DNA of 64,000 bases from Heliocybe sulcata. Taxonomy: Eukaryota; Basidiomycota; Agaricomycetes; Gloeophyllales; Gloeophyllaceae. Position 1 is the first letter of the stretch, and the number at the start of each line of letters is the position of its first letter. This document shows positions 20,773-31,169 of this stretch, piece after piece. Both the position numbers and the translations under genes were made by a program. The stretch lies in assembly GCA_004369045.1 (NCBI GenBank), contig ML213542.1, positions 54,170-118,169 on the forward strand, given 5' to 3'. The notes under the pieces are model-generated. The model was not told where the DNA came from. It made no database searches and saw only the letters and a program-made list of their open reading frames with translations.

Positions 20773-21592
20773 CTAGTCTACAGGTAGAATTTCCATTCCC
20801 CTTTCGCTCTTTGGTGGGTGAGTAAAAGTTGCCAGAGCAGCCATCATGTCCGAGAGGCTTATACCCATCTTCTTCGGAAGGTCCGACATGATGCGATTCA
20901 GGGCAAACCCAGGGAATTCCGCCAGGCCATAGCTGCGACTGTGTTCGTAGTCCAAGAGGAAGCCGCGGATTCCAACGTCGTCTTCTTGTGGACCTCCGGC
21001 CGTACATAGTATAGTGTTAAGGTCTAAATTCCCGTGGACCTCTCCAGCAACCATGTGCATTGCCTCGAGCCCTGAAGATGAGCGGGTTCAGCGGGTGTGA
21101 ACAAGTGGCAAATGCGAGAACCTGACCGTGCAGAGCGTCGATCATGACTTTGAACACATCTCCTGAAATATCATGGGGAGGAACCGCCTCTTGTATTGAG
21201 ACGAGAGGGCGATTGCGAGGCAGTCGGTGATGGATGTGTGCCTTCCTCGAAAAATTGGGTCGCCTTTCCGCTCTGCACGCCGTGTACTCTACCACCGATC
21301 CGTCCAATCTACATGCAATCTGCTCCAGGAATCGGTCTTGACTATCAGCAGAGATTTCACCGAGTATGTCGAACAATCTGGTGCCTCCCGAGCCACTCTT
21401 CACCAGAGCCACTGGATGAACATCATCATTCTTGCCGAGGACTTCACGATGGATATCGCTGTGCACTGAACAAAACCATTTGGCGAGATTATCTGAGTCT
21501 TGAGATGAGCTCGAGATATCGCGTTTGCTCGCCACGATATCGTAGGAGATGGTGTGGCGTCCGCGAGTGCAGACTAATCGAGCGCTATCCAT
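20773..21592 (-). CDS. Pseudokinase-like protein K1
   Basis: Exons 21592-21127 and 21071-20773 join to 254 residues. After splicing, MIDALHGLEAMHMVAG runs into GEVHGNLDLNTILC and then RGFLLDYEHSRSYGL. These correspond to the helix before the catalytic loop, the catalytic loop (H-x-D...N) and the DFG segment of the protein-kinase fold. The catalytic Asp is replaced by Asn (HGN), while K3 in this window keeps HGD. The N-terminal part (RHTISYDI..., GTRLFDILGE) is shared with K2 and, more weakly, K3. No glycine loop or catalytic Lys is evident, so catalysis is unlikely. The donor is the weak GTCAGG. It is convergent with M copy C, and two CACGTG hexamers lie upstream (21698-21703, 21729-21734). 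Confidence 0.6.
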
Positions 21593-22549
21593 CTGCTCAG
21601 ATTTTTAACTGAGAACAAGACTCTATGTCGGCAGAGTAAACAGTACCTCCAAGTATAAGCGCGGTGTGAGAGAGTAACGACACAGTCGTGACTTCAGCAC
21701 GTGCAGGGGGCGGCACAAGCCACAAATGCACGTGATCGCGTTTCACCTCTCGCCTTTTCGTCATCCACTGCTCTCGACGCTACTATGTCTTTATCCTGCA
21801 TAATCCTCGGTCCACAAGCTGCACAACTATGATATTCATGCTAGGCCCCTCAGGGCTATCACCCTAAACAACATGCTTAAAGAGAACAAGTTGGTTAAGT
21901 CTCGTAAGGTATATGGGGCAGGCGAAGAATTCCGAGGCCGTCTCACCTTCCATAGATCCGTCATGTACCACCAGTAATTTCCTGCTGTGCGTTCGCTTTG
22001 TATTGCAGCGACGGATGAGTTTTTCGTGTATTATACTTCACGTCCTTCCCTTACGCTGTATCTCGTGTAATTATTAAGGTACCGTATCTCGGCAACACCC
22101 CGAGTATACTGTCAAACAGAGTGCTGGGACCAGCGATCCCGACGTACTCTGTTGCAATATGAACGGCCAGTGATAAAATAGTCAGCCACCATACACCCTG
22201 TCATCCTCACTTGTGCAGAGGGCGATCCGTGCGGTCTGCGGCTGACAGGCGTGTCGTAACGTTTAAGACGCCGTCAATATCCGCGCAGAGCCAGATTTGC
22301 CATCTTCCTATCCAAACGACAGTGCGTATCCTCTCAAGACTCCCTGGAGGTCATCTCACCTTGTGACTTCAGATACCTGACCGGGGCTCAAGTCAGGTCT
22401 CCCAGTCCGCGCTCGACAGCTGAATCTCAAACGCGTAAGTCACAGATGCTGAGCACTTGCTATCCAGTAGTTGACGATCCACAGTGTAATCGCCAGAATA
22501 CCAGCGCAATCGCAAATCGCAGTCGCCCTAGCCGTCAAGAGCCTTCGCG
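21593..22549. other. Intergenic region between K1 and a divergent gene
   Basis: It holds the paired CACGTG sites of K1 and, at 22181-22187 and 22240-22246, a GTCAGCC and GGCTGAC pair 52 nt apart that uses the same arms as the M promoters but without a nearby TATA box. No coding region is supported. Confidence 0.5.
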
Positions 22550-23389
22550 ATGAACACGTCCAACCAAGCCACGAAGATTGCAGAGAAGGAGGCGGGACAC
22601 CACGCGCCGATGTCGCAACCGACGCTCTTAGCCACTATGGATACAGCCCCGCCAAGCCAACCACGGAGGTCTCTCAAGAACAAGCGCTATGCTCACTGCT
22701 TCGATGACTCGACAGAATGGGAGCAGGATTTGGCCAACAGTCTGGATAAGGTCCAGCAACAGATCAAGGAGCTCGACGACAGAGCCCTGGCGAGACGCTT
22801 ATCCGAAGATATGTGCTTCACTCCGAGAACTGAACAGCGCGACTCGGCGCGCATGCAGATCGACCACCAGACCCTCCCCAGTCCGCCGCTCAGCCCAACG
22901 GAGTCAATGGACGTTACGGCCAGACCTGCCCAGAACGGCGGTAATTCTCTCTCCTCGTCGACGACAGGCGCTGGTAGCTCTTCCAGAGAAGATCTCTCGG
23001 ACCTCATCAGGCAGTTTCCTAGGCCGCCTCCGCTTTTGAGTATTCCTCGTCATTCCGCGCTGTCTCTCAGCCAAGTGCTAAGCTCGCCAGCCGCCTCAGG
23101 ACATCGTGGCAGCAATATACCAGGCTACCAAAACATCCAAAGCGGCTTACCTACGCCCCCGCTCACGCCTCTCACCTCTCCTACACACCATGACGCACAG
23201 CAAAGAAGATCCATGGACTTTACGGAGCTCGGATGGCACCCCATCGTGAGGAGAGAGGATTTTACTGGGGGTGCGCGGACGTGTAAGAGGAGACCGCTGG
23301 GTGAGAATGCAGGGCGCGTGAAGCAGGCTATGAGGACAGGGAGAGTGGTGACCGAAGGGAAGGAGAACGCCACAACTCGTAGGACGTGA
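22550..23389 (+). CDS. Disordered Ser/Pro-rich protein, unknown function
   Basis: A single open frame of 279 residues. I do not recognise it. A short helical part, CFDDSTEWEQDLANSLDKV and QQQIKELDDRALARRLSED, precedes a long disordered region with many SP/TP sites (PSPPLSPTESMD, LPTPPLTPLTSP), which could be targets of proline-directed kinases. The C-terminus is basic (GGARTCKRRPLGENAGRVKQ...KENATT), perhaps a nuclear signal. The chosen Met is the first in this frame; upstream exons cannot be excluded. It is transcribed toward the PMT gene in the single-copy core between the inverted arms. Confidence 0.55.
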   Translation: MNTSNQATKIAEKEAGHHAPMSQPTLLATMDTAPPSQPRRSLKNKRYAHCFDDSTEWEQDLANSLDKVQQQIKELDDRALARRLSEDMCFTPRTEQRDSARMQIDHQTLPSPPLSPTESMDVTARPAQNGGNSLSSSTTGAGSSSREDLSDLIRQFPRPPPLLSIPRHSALSLSQVLSSPAASGHRGSNIPGYQNIQSGLPTPPLTPLTSPTHHDAQQRRSMDFTELGWHPIVRREDFTGGARTCKRRPLGENAGRVKQAMRTGRVVTEGKENATTRRT

Positions 23390-23928
23390 TTCTCTAGCAT
23401 TGCTTGTTTTCCATAACCGTTGTGCTGTATGTATGAATTTGCTTCCCTGTCATGTGGTGATGCGTACCCTTCGACGGCTTGAGGCGGGTTACAATTAATG
23501 AACTCATCGCTCACGCATAGTCAAAGTCGCTGCCGACTTACCGAGAGACGTTCCTCAGCTCACAATTCGCCATGCTATTCCAGACCGCACTCGCACTGTC
23601 CGACGGGCACGCGCCAAAGTATTCGTCCGGAAATCCATATTTGCTCGCTAACGTGCAGGCCGATCAGAAGTTCTGGGTACCGTTTCGGGTACCCTCAAGT
23701 TTGCTGTGAGAAAGCTAGCAGAGAGTTTCAGCCGGATGTGAGCAAGAGCGCGGAGATGTAGGTCCACACGGGGCAAACGAAGTGCACGGTCAAGTCAATT
23801 TTCCCACGCCTCCATCAGCCACGACTGCATTCATGGCGCAGCAATATTAAACTTACCTCCTTAACGCTCTACACCTTGACCAACTCTTGTATTCCTTTCT
23901 TTATTTCTCTTGGAGCTGAGCTCTTGTT

Positions 23929-26900
23929 ATGAACCCGACCGTACGGTCGCGAAGACCGGCTTCACCACCCCTAGGTTTCGCTCCGAGGTACCCGCATGTT
24001 CGGGAGGACCACCTGGATGCTGATGCGCGGAGAGAAGCAGCGTCGAAGGGGTTGATGAGGAGAGATATTGGTCGCAAGGGCTACCCACCTGGCGGATTGA
24101 ATATTGCCTCTGCGGAATGGAAGGTTATGTTCATAATTGTCATCATAGCAGTGCTGGTGCGGATGTTCCGCCTGCCGCAGCCAAACAGTGTTGTGTATGT
24201 AGTCAGTTTTCCAGTGGATAAATCCGTTCTCACGCAATTAATGCATAGATTCGATGAAGTGCACTTTGGCAAGTTCGCCTCGAGGTACATCAAGGCGCAA
24301 TACTTTGTTGACGTCCACCCACCGTTGGCGAAGCTGTTGATAACCTTGGCCGGGTTTATCTTTGGTTACGACGGTAACTTCGACTTCAAGGACATTGCAA
24401 AGTACGTGCCAAGTTCATGTCTTGCAGAGGCTGCTGAATATGACGCAGACCATATGAAAATGTGCCCTATGTCGCGATGCGTGCATTGCCGGCTCTCATG
24501 GGCGTCGCCACTATCCCCCTCGCTTACCTCACACTCCGCGCCCTGGAATGCCGTGCAACGACAGCAGTCTTCGCGTCTCTCTTCCTCACGTTCGAAAACG
24601 GTCTTGTGACCCAGTCCCGGCATATCCTGCTCGACTCCCCTCTTGTATTCTTCACCGCTCTCACAGTATTCGTCTGGACCGGTTTCTGCAATGAAGACAA
24701 GCACGAGCCGTTCACGGAGTCGTGGTGGACGTGGCTCATCCTTTCTGGTCTCTCCCTTGGCGCTGTCGTGAGCTGCAAGTGGGTCGGCCTCTTCACGATT
24801 GCTACGGTCGGTGTGGGCACGCTGAAGCAGCTCTGGTTACTGCTTGGCGACCTCCGTGTCCCTCCTCGCCTGTGGATGAAACATTTCTTAGCTCGGGCGC
24901 TTTGTTTGATTGTATTGCCTATCCTATTCTATATGTCGATGTTCGGCATCCACTTCTTGATCTTGAGCAACTCAGGTGACGGCGATGGCTTCATGAGCTC
25001 AGAGTTTCAGCACACCCTGAGCGGGAGGGGCATGGCAGATACCTATGCCGGTGAGTGTTACAAACAAGCTATAGCCCTCTCTTACTTACGCTTCTTAGAT
25101 GTTGCCATTGGGTCTACTGTAACCCTCCGCCACGTAAATACTCAGGGAGGTTATTTGCACTCTCACCCGCACAACTATCCAGGCGGCAGCAACCGTAAGA
25201 ATCGCGTCGAACCTTTACCTCGCTCACGCATCTAATACCTTGTCTTAGAACAACAAGTTACTCTATATCCTCACCGTGACTCAAACAATGACTGGCGCAT
25301 CATCAATGCGACCTCGGACGTCGATCCGGAGGGTGACATTGAGTACGACCAGCCGCTGGAGTACGTCACCTCAGGCATGCGGCTCAAACTCCGGCACATC
25401 TCGACTCAGAAGTATCTGCATTCCCATGAGATCAGGCCACCCGTGTCCGACGTCGACTTCCAGAACGAGGTGTCGGCATACGGGATGCCGCACTTTGTTG
25501 GCGACGCGAACGACGACTGGGTTGTGGAGATTGAGAAGGGCGAGAAGCGAGACAAGGAGAGCGGGAAGCGGCTAAGGACCCTCAGGACGCATTTCAGGCT
25601 GAGGCATGCATTGACGGGATGTTATCTCTTTTCGCATAAAGTTAAGCTGCCTGAGTGGGGTTACGAGCAGCAGGAGGTAACGTGTAACAAGAACGCTGTG
25701 CGGGATAATTCGTTGTGGTACATCGAGACAAATTGGCACCCGGATTGTAAGTGCAGTTGTGTTATGTGCATCTCCGATCGTGAGCTCACGCTCTGTGTCA
25801 GTGCCGCCCGACGCACCGAAAGTCAACTATCGGTTACCTGGCTTCCTAGGAAAATTCCTTGAATTGCAGCAAGTCATGTGGACTACGAATGCCGGCCTCA
25901 CGGATCGTCATACTTATGACTCCAGGCCCTCCTCCTGGCCCCGTCTCCGTCGCGGTATTGTGGGTACAACTCGGATATCTGTGGCGGGTACATTCTGACA
26001 GTAGTGAACGCCCGCGTAGAACTTCTGGGTGAAGGACCACCGACAGATCTATCTCATTGGAAATCCTACCGTCTGGTGGCTTAGTACCTTTGCCGTCTTG
26101 GCCTATGCCGCTGTGCGGGGTTTCCTTGTCTTGCGCGCTAAGCGGGGATACAGAGATTTCGAGAACAGTAAGCAATTTGTGATTTGCTCTCTGGATACTA
26201 TTCACACCGTTGTTTCGCAGCCAAAGTCGTCAAGTATGACACGCTTTGCGGTTTTCTTTTCGTCGGCTGGTTATTACATTACTTCCCCTTCTTCCTCATG
26301 GGACGACAACTCTTCTTACATCATTACTTCCCGGCTCTGTACTTCGCCGTGCTCCTGTGTGCAGGCGTATTCGATCTCGTTACAGCCAACTTGCGGCCTC
26401 GGATCCGCTTGCAGATCGCTGCTGTTCTGATAATCGTCGCTGTCTGGAACTTCTCGTATCTTAGTCCGATCGCGTATGGCAACCCGTGGACGAAGTCGAA
26501 GTGCAATTCTGCGAGGTGGCTGAAGACCTGGGATTTCAACTGGTGGGTCGCCTGTCGCCTAGTGTTCTGAGCGGTTGACTGAGTTATGATTATCGCACGC
26601 AGCAACGACTTCCTGGACGATGTAAGCCTAATTTGCACATGTGGTCTCTAATGGCAGTATTAACCTGTGGACACAGTATAGTCTCTACTACGGCAGAGCC
26701 GCCACTCCTCAAAAGTCAAGCGCTCCAGTGGTCACGGTTGGAGGTGAAGCAGGCGGCCGGGCACCAGTAGCCGTCGAAGACAAAGTCGGTCAGGGTATCG
26801 TTCCTGATTCCCCCGACGAGCAAACTTCGAGTGTTGCCTTGGGTCCCGAGCCTGGCCATGATATCTTTGCCGCCAAGCCAGCGAAGGAGATTAAGAGCGA

Positions 26901-27171
26901 ACCTCCAGCAAAACCCCCACCTCAGGCGGAGAGCAAGGAGATCAGCTCGGTCATTACGCAGCCCGAGACGACGGAGGAGAGTAATACTAAGGAGGCGGAG
27001 ACGACGACCGAGGCTGCCAAGGCCGATGCTCTCGAGACCGCGGCGACTACGGAGGCTCCCACGCTAGTGGTTGATGATACACCTCACAAGAAGGAGGGCC
27101 CGGTGGGTCAAGATGAAGCGGAGGCAGACCGTGCGCGGAAGGAGTTGTATGGGAAGGAGGATCAAGCATAG
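23929..27171 (+). CDS. Dolichyl-phosphate-mannose protein O-mannosyltransferase, PMT1 type
   Basis: This ER membrane enzyme transfers mannose from dolichyl phosphate to Ser/Thr of secretory proteins. Exons 23929-24194, 24249-24401, 24449-25050, 25099-25194, 25249-25746, 25802-25959, 26020-26167, 26221-26542, 26603-26621 and 26677-27171 give 918 residues with every junction in phase. Visible are the first luminal loop with the catalytic pair FDEVHFGKFASRYIKAQYF and DVHPPLAKLL, the MIR domain (GSTVTLRHVNTQGGYLHSH, LYPHRDSNNDWRI, RLRHALTGCYLFSHKVKLP) and C-terminal membrane helices (QIYLIGNPTVWW, GRQLFLHHYFPALYF). PMT1 rather than PMT2 or PMT4 is inferred from the MIR wording and FWVKDHRQIYLIGNP. 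Unusual: about 160 residues rich in Glu, Lys, Thr and Pro follow the last membrane segment. Confidence 0.9.
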
Positions 27172-27700
27172 GTATTGGCTGGAGCGAATGTTGTTTCGGC
27201 TACCGTCATTTGGCTGTAAAAGTAGTGCTTTTCTAATTATCTATTGGGTGCATATTCGTCACGCCTGTTCTTTATGCTTGCACAGAACTGGCACAGCTGG
27301 AGAGAGCACGAGTCACGATGGCGTACAAAATTCGGCAATGGCCGGAATATCTTCTACTCAGACGTTGTGCTGGTTCGGCAAGTCGACATTATTGAGGAGA
27401 AAGGCTGGCTGCGTGCCGCTATCGTCTGTGTTATTCCTTGAACGGGATACATAGGGATTCTGGATCCTAGGTACGACGAGGTTGGGCTATGCGACGAGCT
27501 ATAGGCTGAAGGTCATCTTCAAGACGCACCAGATTCTGGTCGGATTCAGATTCTTACTATGCCCTCAAATAGTCCTCCAAGTCTGCAGAATAAATACGAA
27601 GTATAGCGGTCCAAGAAATGATCTGACAATATAAACTGTTCGCCGTTTACTGCAAGCCGCCAACTCTACTACTATCCATAGTATTCTTCCGGTACTCTTC
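27172..27700. other. Gap between PMT and the G 3' flank
   Basis: A short frame at 27244-27441 (QNWHSWREHESRWRTKFGNG...) looks protein-like but has no recognised family or splice partner. Otherwise nothing is supportable. Confidence 0.35.
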
Positions 27701-27919
27701 ATTGCTCCGTCCCATGCTATGGTCTCCCAGGATCCTGTGCAAACGCTCGTCCCGCAAAGCGAAGCGAATCATATGTGCTCGGATGGTTCGCCTTCGCCGC
27801 CACTCCGAGGCCGGGTGACAACGTTGGACGGGCCTACAGGCCACTGAGAGCTCTCGGGAAATTGCCTTCGAGTCAGCGGCTGGCAGGTCTTCCTTCCAGA
27901 CATCAGCGTAATGGCCAAG

Positions 27920-27978
27920 GGCCGGGGATGATCAGTCCCCGGCCGGTACGAGGGGGTGGGCCCACCCCTTCTCGTACC
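27920..27978 (-). other. Hairpin pair downstream of G, diverged HP1/HP2
   Basis: On the minus (sense) strand, GGTACGAG pairs with CTCGTACC (27978-27945) around an inner perfect palindrome GGGGTGGGCCCACCCC. GGCCGGGGA then pairs with TCCCCGGCC (27944-27920) around CTGATCA. Order, adjacency and the GATCA loop match HP1/HP2 of the M copies, and CCTTGGCC follows as it does there. It starts 367 nt after the G stop. The fourth HP1 pair is A-T here but G-C in copies A, B and D, a compensatory change. Confidence 0.6.
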
Positions 27979-28344
27979 ACCTCCTGCTGCGCACTGGGTT
28001 TTGTCGTATCGAGTCCTCCGTATGGGGGGAAGGGGGCAAGTAAATCTATGCCGGACGAGGGACGTCGATGCGAGTGGAGGTGTAGAGGGGGGTGAAGGGA
28101 AAGAGCCGATGCAGGGCGAGGTGGTGTGTGATACGTGTGGATATTCGAGTTTGGGAACGAACGTGCGACGGCGAGAATATAACGATACCGCAGAATACCC
28201 AAGAAATAGCCTCGGGACGCGCGGAAGAGGGATGACATGCGACCCGGTGAGCAACGAGATCTTGAGACGGTACGAGACTTGATATGCATTTATTATTTGT
28301 ACGAGCGTTCTGAACTTCTTCTGGGTGTGGAGGAGTGTTGGTAG

Positions 28345-29000
28345 TCAGATGTTACGGCGAGGGAAGCTGAACCGCTGGAATCTAGCGTGTGCCGCTTCTT
28401 CGTCGGAGCGCGTGCTCGATGGATGAGAATCGAAGCAGGTGATCTCCTTCAGGGTAGGCGAGCGGTCGACATACTGGGGAAGGAGGGCGGCGAGGTCGGC
28501 GCTCGTAGAGCTGGGAACGATGGCCTTGCTATCGGCGACATCGTCTTCGAGGACCGATCGACCTTCCTCCATCAAGGCGAGGGCATTGGTGTCGCGGTGC
28601 CTCGTAGCGACACTAGCCTCGCGCGGCTCAGCCACCAGCGTTCTCTCTCCTGAGCTGGCGAGACTTTGCGCAGACGTCTTCGTCAGAAGAGCTCCAGGCA
28701 TGAGGAGCTCGTCATCTTCCGTAATCGTCGGCAAATTCGACGGCTTATCCTTCTGGCATGCTTGTCAGCCACCACGCAACGCGAGACTTGTAGGGTTCGA
28801 CGTACCTCGGTGTTGGGATTCTTTTCCTTGCGACTATGGACGCGTGGCAAGTCCTCCTCGACGGCAGCGCTACTCATCGGCATGCGAGGAAGACCATAGA
28901 ACTTCACGAAGATCGATGCGGCGATGATGCATAGGATGATGAAGAGGATGGCAGCGAGAAGGATGATGAGGCCGGTCCACTGAGTGGTAAGCTTGACCAT
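28345..29000 (-). CDS. Diverged M-family relative G, short membrane protein
   Basis: Exons 29000-28806 and 28752-28345 give 200 residues. Residues about 8-33 are strongly hydrophobic (LIILLAAILFIILCIIAAS), followed by a cytosolic-type tail. The tail aligns in order with the M C-terminus: LPTITEDDELLMPGAL against STIPEEDEESPVMPGTL, LALMEEGRS against LSLAEEGQS, AIVPSSTSADLAALL against AMVPSSCKVDITDLL, and YVDRSPTLKEITCF in place of the FVPGTP box. It lacks the basic helices and the tandem repeats, so it represents the minimal plan: membrane anchor plus tail. Promoter palindrome and 3' hairpins are also shared. I infer common descent; function is unknown. Confidence 0.65.
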
Positions 29001-29080
29001 GATGGAACGAGTGGTAGCAGGAAAGAGTGAGTGATAGGCGGTCAAGCGGTGGATGGGGTTTCGCTGGACGCGCTAGGAAT

Positions 29081-29118
29081 TATATACGGCGGGCAGCTGT
29101 CAGCCGCCGATGGCTGAC
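29081..29118 (-). promoter_or_regulatory. Core promoter of G: palindrome plus TATA
   Basis: GTCAGCC and GGCTGAC arms (29099-29118) are separated by 6 nt, one more than in the M copies. A TATATA (29081-29086) follows 12 nt downstream on the minus strand, and the ATG is 86 nt after it. A further half-site lies at 29196-29202. Confidence 0.6.
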
Positions 29119-29202
29119 CTTTCTTGACAGGTCTTCCGTCGATCTTCGGGTGCGTCACGGAGTCTCACACATGTGAACGCCGCCGCGAGTTAGTTGGCTG
29201 AC

Positions 29203-30195
29203 TAGTCGGTTCAGAATGCATTGAACAAGGTGTGTTTCGAGGGACCGGGATCTCAGACACCGAATAACTTCCGTCCGTATCGCCCTGCAGATTCTCATAG
29301 TCTTGCGCTATGAATCACTCTTTGCTTCCATGTCCACGTACTCATGGTACATACGTTACTGGACACGATACACTGGGATGCCTGGGGAAGTCTTGAGGAG
29401 AGCCGCCCGAACGAGAGCATAGTATGTCATGATCGAATCCGGACGTGGCCAACAAGCGCTTGCCATATGATTCAATGTGTTTGCTTCTCTTGCAGCTGTC
29501 AATGAGTTATCTGACCACTCGCCAGCAATTAGTGGCTGCGATGCCACGCCGTGTGGCGTGTCGGACGCGTCGAGCCACACATGTCAATGACTTTGTCAAT
29601 ATACGTGTCACGTCACGTCTGACTCCCAAAGACGTTGCGCCTCATGTCTACAGATCCTGACGACAGCTTGTCGTAGCCTATGATATGCGTTTGTATCTCA
29701 TATATTATTCTGCTTGCAGTACAGCTGAATTAAGAAGTTGGGCGTTCGGCACCTACGTACACGAAGCACGGGGGAAATGGTCGGAGTATCTGCTACCATT
29801 GTAGGCCGCAGTGGGTGGTCTTTTATGGAGACTGAATTCTGCGCCTGCCCCGCATTCCTTAAGAGGCTTAACCAACTTGTTCTTCTTTTCGTACAGTTTT
29901 GGTCGGTAGAACTAAGCTGTTTGTCAGGATTTCCCATAACTGTGTGGCTGGTAGAAGGAGGACTACACAGGGTAAAGTCATATTAGCGTCGTGAGCTCGC
30001 CTGTGGAACGCGATCACGTGTACAGTGATCTGTGACGCCGTACACGTGTAGAAGCCTCGACTGTGACTTCACGCCTCGTTGCTTTCTCGCACCAGACCGC
30101 CCAAATCATATCGCATTTACTGGCTCAGCAATCCCGCTTATACTTGCAAGAACTGCTTTTTCTACGACATCGAGTTCCGTCAGCAATCTGAGCGA
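29203..30195. other. Divergent intergenic region between G and K2
   Basis: No supported gene. The K2-proximal end carries two CACGTG hexamers (30015-30020, 30043-30048), 148-181 nt before the K2 start, matching the arrangement upstream of K1. Confidence 0.5.
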
Positions 30196-30976
30196 ATGGA
30201 TACCGTTCGTTTCGTCTGCAATCGCGGACGCCACACCATCTCCTACGATATCGAGGCCAACAAATGCGATAGTTCAAGCTCATCTGAAGACTCAAACAAT
30301 CTTGCGAAATGGTTTTGTGCAGCTCACGGCGACATTTATTGTGAAGTTCTCGGCAAGAATGACGATGTTCATCCAGTGGCTCTGGTGAAGAGTGGCTCGG
30401 GAGGCGCGAGGCTGTTCGACATACTCGGCGAGATCCCTGCTGATGGTTCAGATCGATTCATGGAGCAGATTGCATGTCGTTTGGAGGGATCGGTTGTAGA
30501 GAGCACTGCATGCAGAGCAGAAAGGCGGCCCAATTTATCAAGGAATGCACACGTTCATGTCCGACTGCCTCGTAATCGCCCTCTCGTTTCCATGAGAGAT
30601 GAGGTTGCGCGTACACGTAATGCAAGAGACATTGTCGAGATCATGTATGGTGGTCTGTTAGGTCCGGTTTTTGCACGTGCCACTTGCTCGCACTCACTGA
30701 ACCCGCTCTTCAGCGCACGAGCAACTGCACAAGGTTGCTGGAGAGATCCACGGGAATATAGACCTTAACACCATATTATGTATGCCAGGAGATCCAAAGG
30801 AAGACGACATCCGGCCCCGGGGCTTCCTCTGGGACTACGAAGACGCTTGCAGCTATGGCCTGGCGCAATTCCCTGGGTTTGCCCTGAATGGCTTCATGTC
30901 GAAGCTTCCCAAAGAGATGGATATCAACATCACAGACATGATGGCTGGACTGGCGATGCTCGGTCAGTCGGAATGA
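30196..30976 (+). CDS. Pseudokinase-like protein K2
   Basis: Exons 30196-30661 and 30714-30976 give 242 residues, closely related to K1 over the full length (RHTISYDI, SGSGGARLFDILGE, RLPRNRPLVSM). Splicing yields EIMYGGLLAHEQLHKVAGE, then IHGNIDLNTILC and RGFLWDYEDACSYGL. As in K1 the catalytic Asp is Asn. The C-terminus is shorter than in K1, ending MAGLAMLGQSE. The donor GTCCGG is non-consensus, so splicing should be confirmed. It is convergent with the flank of M copy E, mirroring K1 and M copy C. Confidence 0.6.
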
Positions 30977-31169
30977 ATGCTCCGTCGCGGCTCGAGATGC
31001 TCCCGTGATGTCCTCTGTACTATCAAACGCAGCGCTTCCCAGAAGACTGTAGCTAGCAAGCCAATGTAAATTCAGCGTGCTCGGAACAGTGTACTATAGT
31101 CTTTGAGTGCTTCACTAGATTTTCTTCCTCATTGCCTACACGGCAGCGTCGACAGGTCCCGCGTTGGCA

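Larger units (their letters stand above)
11194..21592 (+). repeat. Left arm of an inverted segmental duplication
   Basis: Order on the plus strand: M copy B, S flank, F2, M copy C, S flank, K1 (opposite strand). The same genes in the same relative order and orientation appear on the minus strand at 30196-38415. Paired members share details: M copies B and D both have the two-module form, and F2 is closest to F3. Confidence 0.75.

Noticed and set aside
20773-21592. Unspliced reading of K1 and K2 (ending CWRGPREFRP and similar)
   Set aside because: Removing a short intron brings the catalytic-loop motif into frame in both copies and in the same way in K3.
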